DNA from: Anaerolineae bacterium | GTDB taxonomy: Bacteria; Chloroflexota; Anaerolineae; Anaerolineales; Villigracilaceae | NCBI GenBank assembly: GCA_003130845.1 | Contig: QEXW01000111.1 | Span: forward strand, 1 to 64,000 | Direction: 5' to 3' | DNA length: 64,000 nucleotides | Part shown: positions 58,219 through 64,000 of the stretch, in pieces | How positions within the stretch are numbered: position 1 is the first letter of the stretch | How the letters are laid out: each line of letters begins with the position of its first letter | Made by a program: the position numbers and the translations under genes | Notes under the pieces: generated by a model | What the model saw: the letters and a program-made list of their open reading frames with translations, nothing else | Told to the model about the DNA's origin: nothing | Databases searched by the model: none

Positions 58219-59051
58219 GCCACCTCGACCGCTTTCACGCTGATAGCGTTATAGGCCGCCCGCAGCTGCGACTCCAGCCCTGGCGGGGGAACAAAAGCCG
58301 CTTCGCCCAGCCGCTTAAGCAGGGGCATTTCAATGGTGGGCGGGCGAATCGAAACCGAGAAACTTTCCAGCGGGGCGGAGAATTCCCAAAAACCGGCCAG
58401 CTGCGCCTCGAGCGGAGTCACGGCTTCGGCTTCTTCTATCTCTTCGGCGGGTTCCGCTTGCCCGGCGCGGCGCTGACGCAGGGCAGTCATCACTTGCTCC
58501 TGCGTCCTGCCCCGCAAACGGAAAATCAGGAAGGGGTCTTGGTCAAATCGTTCGCCCAAAATGTAATGGGTGGCGGCAACATGTTTGCAAGGGTTGGCAT
58601 AGTCGGGGCAAGAACAGTCCGTTTGCAAATCGGCGGGTTTGGACGGAAACAGGCTGACCTTTGCCTGCTCAAAAGCCGACTCAATATCCTGTGGCATTTC
58701 CCCAGCCAGCAGCTGAGCGGTGAAAATGGCTTGCTCGGAAAGCGCGTCGAAGACTTTTTCCCATTCGGAATCGGTCAGCGGGGTCATCTGGATGGTGACT
58801 TTATACGGAGTAGGACGCGACCCCTGCACGCGGGCGGCAATTTTGCCTTTGCTTTCTTCGATGGAAAGTACTTGCCCGCTGCGGGCATAACTGCGCCCGC
58901 GCGTCAGCCGACCTGAATCGACCAGCCGCTCTAGCGCCGCAATCCAGCGCTGCGCCCACCAGTTTTTGGCAAAAGAACCGCGCTGGCTCTGGGCCTTAAT
59001 GCCATCTTTGGCCTTTTTTGGTTTGGTCGGTTGATATCCATACCATGACAT
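58194..59051 (-). CDS. SWIM zinc-finger protein
   Basis: A 285-aa protein with a SWIM zinc finger 'CSCPDYANPCKH' (Cys146, Cys148, Cys155, His157). The N-terminal part has 'WWAQRWIAALE' and 'LTRGRSYARSGQV', standard for bacterial SWIM proteins that accompany SNF2 helicases. SWIM domains bind nucleic acid or protein. The C-terminal hundred residues, after an acidic linker 'EEIEEAEA', match nothing I know. It lies 30 bases downstream of the SNF2 gene on the same strand, so the two probably form one operon and complex. The 3' end overlaps the gluconokinase gene tail to tail. Confidence 0.87.
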   Translation of the reverse strand: MSWYGYQPTKPKKAKDGIKAQSQRGSFAKNWWAQRWIAALERLVDSGRLTRGRSYARSGQVLSIEESKGKIAARVQGSRPTPYKVTIQMTPLTDSEWEKVFDALSEQAIFTAQLLAGEMPQDIESAFEQAKVSLFPSKPADLQTDCSCPDYANPCKHVAATHYILGERFDQDPFLIFRLRGRTQEQVMTALRQRRAGQAEPAEEIEEAEAVTPLEAQLAGFWEFSAPLESFSVSIRPPTIEMPLLKRLGEAAFVPPPGLESQLRAAYNAISVKAVEVAYSERWQE

Positions 59052-59081
59052 ACTTCACGCTCTCTTTCACCAACGGTCTTT

Positions 59082-62000
59082 TCAGCGGCGCAAAGAGACC
59101 ACTCTGCGCAGCTCGTCCGTGCTCAATTCGGTCAGCCAGGTCTCGCCAGAGCCAACCACCGCCTGCGCCAGGCCCTTTTTGGATTCAATCATGTCGTCAA
59201 TCATCTCTTCCAGCGTGCCGGTGGTGACGAATTTATGCACTTGCACGTTACGTTTTTGCCCAATGCGAAACGCTCGGTCGGTGGCTTGGTCTTCAACAGC
59301 CGGGTTCCACCAGCGATCGAAGTGGAACACGTGATTGGCGCGGGTCAGGTTCAGGCCGGTGCCGCCTGCCTTGAGCGACAGGATAAACACCGGCGGGGCG
59401 TTGGGTTCTTCCTGAAAGCGTTTCACCATCGCATCGCGCGTTTTGGCGGGTGTGCCGCCGTGCAGGAATTGGGTGGCTGCGCCAAACGCTTTAGGAAGGT
59501 AGGAGGCCAGCATTTCGCCCATTTCAGCAAATTGGGTGAAAATCAGCACCCGGTCGCCATCAGCCAGAATTTCTTCGAGCAGTTCGCCCAGTCGTTCCAG
59601 TTTGCCGCTGCGCCCACCGAGCGCAGCCGCGCCCTCGCTGAACGCAGTCGAAGCGCGAGCCTGGTGGAGATACTGCACCGGATGGTTGCAAATCTGCTTC
59701 AACTGCATCAACATGCTCAAGACCAGTCCGCGCCGCTGCATTCCGTCTTCCTCTTCGATACGCTTCATCGCATCTTGCACGACTGCCTCGTACAGTGTAG
59801 CCTGCTCCTCGGTCAGCGTGCAATAGACTTTGGTTTCCACTTTTTCGGGCAGGTCGGAGAGGACGCGCGGGTCGGTTTTGACGCGCCGCAGAATGAATGG
59901 GCTGGTCAGGGTTTTCAACTGTTCCAAAGCGGTTTTATCCTGGTAACGCTCAATCGGCAGGGCAAAATTCTCCCGAAAGGCTTTGCGCGTCCCCAGGTAG
60001 CCGGGATTCAAGAAGTGCATGATAGACCATAGTTCGGTCAGGCGGTTTTCGACCGGCGTGCCGGTCAGCGCAAGGCGGAAATCGGCTTTGATTTTGCGGA
60101 TGACCTGAGTCTGTTTGGCTTCGGGATTTTTGATGTTTTGGGCTTCATCCAGAATGACGGCTTGCCATTGGATGGATTGGATGGTTTCTGAATCCATGCG
60201 CACCACCGGGTAACTGGTCAGCACCACGTCCTTGTCTTTTATCGCGTTGCGAAACTCCCTGCCCCTCAGCCGGTCTGCGCCGCGATGGATGTAAATTTTC
60301 AGCCCGGGCGCGAAGCGGCGGGTTTCCCGCTCCCAGTTGGTGACGACCGAGGTGGGGGCAATCAGCAGCGCCGGGTGAGCCGGGGTGAGGGTTTCCTTCT
60401 CCCACAACAGCAGCGAAATCGTCTGAATGGTTTTTCCCAGTCCCATGTCGTCGGCCAGGCAGGCGCCCATGCCCCATTGGCGCAGGAAGGCCAGCCACGA
60501 ATAGCCATATTGCTGGTATGGGCGCAGCTGACCGGTCAACCCGGTTGGCTGCGGCAGGACTTCCAGTTTCCCCGATTGGTTGAACTTCTCCAGCCAGGCT
60601 TTCAGCCAGTCGTCTACTTCCACGTCGTCAATCGGCAGGCCGCCTGCTTCGGCTTCGCCGCCCAGCCCCAGGCGCATGGCTTCGAGCAGACTGATTTCAC
60701 CATCGCGTTGATGCTTTTCCCAGAATTGAATGGCAGCGTCAATCTGTTCGGCATCAAGGCTGACCCACTGTCCGCGAATTTGTACTAGCGGCGATTTGAG
60801 TTTTGCCAGCGCGCGGAATTCTTCCTCGGTCAATTCGGTCTCGCCCAGCGAGAGCTTCCACTGGTACCTGACCAAGTTCTCCACCGTCATCCGCCCCGGC
60901 GCGCCTTTCTCGGTCTTGGACTTCATCTTGACTTTGACGCCCAGCCGCGCGCCCTTTTTGTTCCACCAGGGCGGGACGAGGATGCCAAAGCCCGCACCTT
61001 CCAGAATTGGGGCGGTTTCGCGCAGGAAGGTGTACGCGCCGCCGGTATCTAAGGCCAGTTCGGTGGGGCGTTTGCTTTTCAAACTCTCGCCAATGGGCGG
61101 GAACAGCCTTGCGGCATAGCCCAGGCCGGTGAGCAGTTTTTCTTGCGGCTGCTCGAAACGATGACCGAGATGAATGAGCGCGCCTTGCGTCTTTTTCCAT
61201 ACTTCCGCGGCGGGAATCAGCAGGCTGGGGTCGTCTTTGGCCTGGATGAGATAGTGCAGCAGCCAGGGTTGGGTTTGCAGGGCGGGTGCTTCGAGCCGGA
61301 AGGCGATGCGGAAGGCGGAATCCCCGGCGACGTGCAGGTTGCGCATCCAGGCGCGGTGACCAGAGACGAGGGGGTACATCTGGTTGGGGGTCAGTTTCAG
61401 CGCGCCGTCGGGCGTGAATAAGGCTTCAAGCCAGCGGTGGGCAGGCTGGTCATCACCACGAGAAAACCTGGGGGCCGCCGGCTTGCCCCAGGCGCGAGCC
61501 AGCGAATCGCAAAAGGTATTGATGAAATGCTGAAGCAGGGCGCGGGGAGCAGCCTCGCTCTTATTCTCTTTCGTATGGGGAGCGGAGAATTCGGCGCGGC
61601 AAACCGGCGGCATGGCCTCGGCCAGTTGCGCCAGGCGGGCGGCATCTTTGGGCGAATCGAGGACGGGCTGCCAGCGGGCAGTACTGAGCGAAGTCGAAGC
61701 ATTCTCAATGATTGGGACGAGTTTCTGCGCCGCCAGGGTTTCCAGGACCAGGCTGGCCGCCAGGCTCCAATAACGGAAGGCCGATGAAGGGTAGAGCGTT
61801 CCGGTTGAATCCGGGCGGGGCGTGGAGTATTCCAGTAAAACGGTCAGGGCCGCTTCGGGCGGGCAAAAGATTCCGTTCACCACAAAAGGAGCCAGGCTTG
61901 GGTTATCGGTATCGAGTTCCCAATCATGAATCAATTGCGGCGAGGGCAGGGGGATGCCCCTGACGGCGGGCAATCGAAGCGTGATGCGCCGTTTTTCGCC

Positions 62001-62168
62001 GCCCTGAACTTGCTGAAGAGCGGGCGCAGCGCTGAAAGGGTGAGGCCTGGGTTTGGGGTTTTCCGCCATCCGCCCGCGCTGGGGTTTGGGCGCAGGCAGG
62101 TCACTGGTTTCAGTCCAAAAAATCAGGCCAGGTTTTTCAAGAGAATAGTGAGCATGAAGAACTTGCAT
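59082..62168 (-). CDS. SNF2-family helicase/ATPase
   Basis: A 1028-aa protein. An N-terminal half of unknown fold (1-540), including the bacterial SNF2-associated region near 370-490, precedes the two-lobed motor: motif I 'DDMGLGKT' (573-580), Ia 'LLIAPTSVVTNWERE', II 'DEAQ' (674-677), III 'LTGTPVEN', V 'SLKAGGTGLNLT' and VI 'QATDRAFRIGQKR' (961-973). It should translocate on double-stranded DNA using ATP. The SWIM protein downstream is the usual partner. AGGA lies eight bases before the ATG. Two in-frame copies of a short dispersed repeat lie in the gene, near residues 155-163 and 837-846; the second falls between the two motor lobes. Confidence 0.9.
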   Translation of the reverse strand: MQVLHAHYSLEKPGLIFWTETSDLPAPKPQRGRMAENPKPRPHPFSAAPALQQVQGGEKRRITLRLPAVRGIPLPSPQLIHDWELDTDNPSLAPFVVNGIFCPPEAALTVLLEYSTPRPDSTGTLYPSSAFRYWSLAASLVLETLAAQKLVPIIENASTSLSTARWQPVLDSPKDAARLAQLAEAMPPVCRAEFSAPHTKENKSEAAPRALLQHFINTFCDSLARAWGKPAAPRFSRGDDQPAHRWLEALFTPDGALKLTPNQMYPLVSGHRAWMRNLHVAGDSAFRIAFRLEAPALQTQPWLLHYLIQAKDDPSLLIPAAEVWKKTQGALIHLGHRFEQPQEKLLTGLGYAARLFPPIGESLKSKRPTELALDTGGAYTFLRETAPILEGAGFGILVPPWWNKKGARLGVKVKMKSKTEKGAPGRMTVENLVRYQWKLSLGETELTEEEFRALAKLKSPLVQIRGQWVSLDAEQIDAAIQFWEKHQRDGEISLLEAMRLGLGGEAEAGGLPIDDVEVDDWLKAWLEKFNQSGKLEVLPQPTGLTGQLRPYQQYGYSWLAFLRQWGMGACLADDMGLGKTIQTISLLLWEKETLTPAHPALLIAPTSVVTNWERETRRFAPGLKIYIHRGADRLRGREFRNAIKDKDVVLTSYPVVRMDSETIQSIQWQAVILDEAQNIKNPEAKQTQVIRKIKADFRLALTGTPVENRLTELWSIMHFLNPGYLGTRKAFRENFALPIERYQDKTALEQLKTLTSPFILRRVKTDPRVLSDLPEKVETKVYCTLTEEQATLYEAVVQDAMKRIEEEDGMQRRGLVLSMLMQLKQICNHPVQYLHQARASTAFSEGAAALGGRSGKLERLGELLEEILADGDRVLIFTQFAEMGEMLASYLPKAFGAATQFLHGGTPAKTRDAMVKRFQEEPNAPPVFILSLKAGGTGLNLTRANHVFHFDRWWNPAVEDQATDRAFRIGQKRNVQVHKFVTTGTLEEMIDDMIESKKGLAQAVVGSGETWLTELSTDELRRVVSLRR
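59634..59659. repeat. dispersed short repeat inside the SNF2 gene (copy 1)
   Basis: The sequence CTGAACGCAGTCGAAGC (59638-59654) is flanked by CTCGC and GCGAG, which pair as a hairpin. It matches the copy at 61684 in 15 of 17 positions and is read in frame as part of 'ARASTAFSEG'. Confidence 0.6.
61684..61700. repeat. dispersed short repeat inside the SNF2 gene (copy 2)
   Basis: CTGAGCGAAGTCGAAGC is read on the minus strand in frame as 'ASTSLS' within 'NASTSLSTARW'. It resembles a short repeat common in several bacterial groups (recalled, not searched). Confidence 0.6.
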
Positions 62169-62322
62169 AGGATGATTCCTGCCCGGGCATGGTGGCTGTA
62201 ATCTTACCGCGAAAGAGGCGGAATGTCACGCGCGTTGGGTTTGCAGCAGCAAGTCCAAGTCTCTACTTTTGCGCTCGTCATGGTTGGCGTCCCAAGCGTG
62301 TTGCGAATCAGCGCGATGTCGG

Positions 62323-62336
62323 TGTTAGCGCTAACA
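62323..62336. promoter_or_regulatory. LacI-type operator O1
   Basis: Perfect palindrome TGTTAGCGCTAACA, one of three identical copies around the LacI gene at 62442. It lies 155 bases upstream of the SNF2 start on the other strand and 84 bases from O2, a spacing that could allow looping. Confidence 0.8.
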
Positions 62337-62375
62337 AATTGTGACATTCGTCATGCCGAATCGCGCTAAATGTCA

Positions 62376-62420
62376 TTGACTCCTGGAGTGAGTTATGTTA
62401 ATATAATGTTAGCGCTAACA
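62376..62420 (+). promoter_or_regulatory. promoter and operator O2 of the LacI regulator gene
   Basis: TTGACT (62376-62381) and TAATAT (62399-62404), 17 bases apart, form a good promoter; an overlapping TATAAT (62402-62407) is an alternative -10. The palindrome TGTTAGCGCTAACA (62407-62420) begins at or just after the -10 and so covers the transcription start. This indicates autoregulation. Confidence 0.7.
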
Positions 62421-62441
62421 AGCGATAGGAGAAGTTGCCGG

Positions 62442-63470
62442 ATGAATCTCAAACGCGTGCGAATTGAAGATGTTGCCCTGGCTGCCGGGGTTTCGACCCA
62501 GACGGTTTCGCGCGTTGTCAACAATCGCCCCGAAGTCCTTCCGGCTACCCGTCAGCGCGTGTTGGACGCCATTTCGCTCTTGGGCTATGAGCCAAGTCTC
62601 TTTGCGCGCGGGTTGGCAGGCAGCAAGTCACACATCATCGGCATGATTGCCGAAGACCTGAGCGAACCGATGATGGCGCATTTCATTGCCGCCGTGGAGT
62701 TGGAAGCGAAGCGGCGGGGATATTTTCTGCTGGTCAGCAGCAACATCAACCCTGACCCCGAAAATCCCATTTATGCGCGCATGTTAGCTTCTCGACACGT
62801 GGATGGCATTTTGTTTTCGCGCCTGGGCGAAGCACAACAAGAAAAACAGTACTTGCAAGATTTACTGGCGCAAAACATCCCGCTGGTTGCTCTGGGCGAT
62901 TGGCGCGAAGCACAAGGCATGGTCTCAAGCGTGGGGCTAGATGAAGTGGACGGCGGCTATCAGGCGACGCGTTACCTGCTTGACTTGGGACATCGCCAGA
63001 TTGGACTGATTACCGGCCCAAGCGAGAACAGCGCGGCCATCAACCGCCGTAAAGGATACGAGCAGGCATTAGCAGAGTTTGGAATTGCTTTCGACCCTTC
63101 CCTGCTAGCAGAGGGCGATTGGACGTTCGGCAGTGGTTTTCGAGCGGCCATTGCCTTGTTGCAGCGTCACCCTGAAGTGACGGCCATGTTCTGTGAGAAT
63201 GACCGCATGGCCATTGGCGCCATTCAGGCCATACAACAGAGCGGACGGCGCGTGCCGGAAGATGTCTCTATTATTGGTTTCGATGACATTCCCGATGCCG
63301 CCTATGCCAACCCGGCCCTGACAACAATGCGCCAGAGCGCGGAAAAAATTGGCGAAATGGCGGCGCAGATGCTGTTCGAGAAAATCGAAAATCCATCTCT
63401 GCCCGTCCAACGAATCGAGATGAAGGCTGCGCTGGTAGAACGTAATTCTTGTAAAAAATGCTCCCAATAG
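62442..63470 (+). CDS. LacI-family transcriptional regulator
   Basis: A 342-aa regulator. The helix-turn-helix ('VRIEDVALAAGVSTQTVSRVV', about 6-26) and hinge helix ('YEPSLFARGLAGSKS') are followed by a two-lobed sugar-sensing domain with 'HVDGILFSRLG', 'TAMFCENDRMAIGAIQAIQQ' and 'IIGFDDIPDAAYANPALTTM'. ATG at 62442 has TAGGAG about ten bases upstream; an upstream in-frame extension to 62370 would run through the promoter and operator, so it is rejected. Three identical TGTTAGCGCTAACA sites (62323, 62407, 63515) show the likely targets: its own promoter and that of the sugar-binding protein gene downstream. Cys residues end the protein ('CKKCSQ'). Confidence 0.92.
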   Translation: MNLKRVRIEDVALAAGVSTQTVSRVVNNRPEVLPATRQRVLDAISLLGYEPSLFARGLAGSKSHIIGMIAEDLSEPMMAHFIAAVELEAKRRGYFLLVSSNINPDPENPIYARMLASRHVDGILFSRLGEAQQEKQYLQDLLAQNIPLVALGDWREAQGMVSSVGLDEVDGGYQATRYLLDLGHRQIGLITGPSENSAAINRRKGYEQALAEFGIAFDPSLLAEGDWTFGSGFRAAIALLQRHPEVTAMFCENDRMAIGAIQAIQQSGRRVPEDVSIIGFDDIPDAAYANPALTTMRQSAEKIGEMAAQMLFEKIENPSLPVQRIEMKAALVERNSCKKCSQ

Positions 63471-63503
63471 GCTGATTTGACCTTCCTGGCGGGAGTATTT
63501 TTT
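63461..63503 (+). terminator. terminator of the LacI regulator gene
   Basis: CTCCC (63461-63465) pairs with GGGAG (63491-63495), with an inner AGG/CCT pairing, followed by a T-rich run (TATTTTTTTAT). The first arm overlaps the stop-codon region. The stem is short. Confidence 0.45.
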
Positions 63504-63514
63504 TATCTCGTGTT

Positions 63515-63528
63515 TGTTAGCGCTAACA
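63515..63528. promoter_or_regulatory. LacI-type operator O3 upstream of a sugar-binding protein gene
   Basis: Third perfect copy of TGTTAGCGCTAACA. It is directly followed by TTGACC (63529-63534), a likely -35; the -10 is unclear. The position would block promoter access for the gene at 63656. Confidence 0.78.
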
Positions 63529-63655
63529 TTGACCCATTGCAATCATGACTCATGTTTTTACGCAAGGAGGTCGCATTCGCCGATATTTACGCCAGGAGAA
63601 GAAAATCGCTCAGCCTCGAAAACCCGTCATTTACAATTCCAAAAAGGAGACCAGA

Positions 63656-64000
63656 ATGTTCCGCAAAACTCTCGTTCAAATGATTACGTTGCTGGTGGTT
63701 GGCCTGATGGTGCTTTCTGCCTGCGGCAGCCCCACCCCCGCGCCTGCCCCTGCACAGCCGGAAAAAGTGGAAGTCGTTGTCACCCAGCTCGTGCCGGTGG
63801 AAGTGACCCCTACGGCCCAGCCAGTCGTGGAAAAACCCAAGCCTACGGGAAAGATTGTGCTGTGGGGTTGGTCGTTTGGCGTCCTGTTCGATTCAGGTCT
63901 GGTGGATGAGTTCAATAAAGAATACCCTGATATTACGGTTGAATGGGTGAACTATGCCACTGCGGATACCTACCAGAACCTGAAACTGGCCCTGGCTTCG
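63656..64000 (+). CDS. sugar ABC transporter substrate-binding lipoprotein (5' part)
   Basis: The first 115 codons of a gene cut by the window end. A signal peptide with lipobox 'LSAC' (Cys23) and a Pro/Ala/Thr-rich linker are followed by the start of a family 1 solute-binding fold: 'GKIVLWGWSFG', 'LVDEFNKEYPDITVEWVNY' and 'YQNLKLALAS'. AAAAAGGAGA lies before the ATG. Controlled by the LacI-type operator at 63515, it is probably the first gene of a second sugar-import operon whose permeases lie beyond the window. Confidence 0.88.
   Translation, partial: MFRKTLVQMITLLVVGLMVLSACGSPTPAPAPAQPEKVEVVVTQLVPVEVTPTAQPVVEKPKPTGKIVLWGWSFGVLFDSGLVDEFNKEYPDITVEWVNYATADTYQNLKLALAS

Overview
The window looks like a chromosomal segment of a bacterium related to the Chloroflexota, most likely class Anaerolineae. 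That placement is an inference from long chains of GAF domains with 'FNNP-LP-TRSE' cores, lipoprotein sugar-binding proteins with Thr/Pro linkers, ABC sugar importers without a local ATPase, and several TTG/GTG starts. No rRNA, tRNA, CRISPR array, transposase or phage gene was seen.

Layout. (1) 1-2270, minus strand: the first codons of a gene leaving the window, behind a hairpin that can hide its ribosome binding site, then an aminotransferase-pheA operon. (2) 2432-33444, plus strand: a 31-kb run of 16 tightly packed co-directional genes. It starts with two single-domain response regulators and a soluble four-GAF protein. Then come nine membrane sensor proteins (557-939 aa), all ending in GAF modules and none with an output domain, interrupted by an orphan substrate-binding lipoprotein. 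It ends with a ParA-like ATPase, a soluble multi-GAF hybrid histidine kinase with two receiver domains, and a threonine synthase fused to a receiver domain. A strong hairpin closes the run. (3) 33547-34494: a DMT-family permease. (4) 55377-34637, minus strand: a 13-gene carbohydrate operon with GH94, two solute-binding proteins (one of 958 aa with N-terminal beta-sandwich domains), two permease pairs, an NHL/YIP1 membrane protein, a DUF5696 protein, two GH144/glucoamylase-like proteins, a LacI regulator and GH35. Divergent from it, across a perfect LacI-type operator, run a GH3 beta-glucosidase and a gluconokinase-like kinase. (5) 62168-58194, minus strand: a SNF2 helicase and a SWIM zinc-finger protein. 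(6) 62323-64000: a LacI regulator with three copies of one palindromic operator, followed by a truncated sugar-binding lipoprotein gene.

How the parts may work together. In region 2 many extracellular and membrane inputs appear to converge by GAF-GAF contacts on one kinase, with a ParA ATPase possibly positioning the assembly. The receiver-tagged threonine synthase suggests that phosphorelay may act directly on an enzyme rather than on DNA. This is the strongest candidate here for an undescribed system. Region 4 reads as a locus that cuts a beta-glucan outside the cell, imports the oligomers and splits them by phosphorolysis or hydrolysis. The combination GH144 + GH94 + GH3 points to beta-1,2-glucan, which the sequence alone cannot prove.
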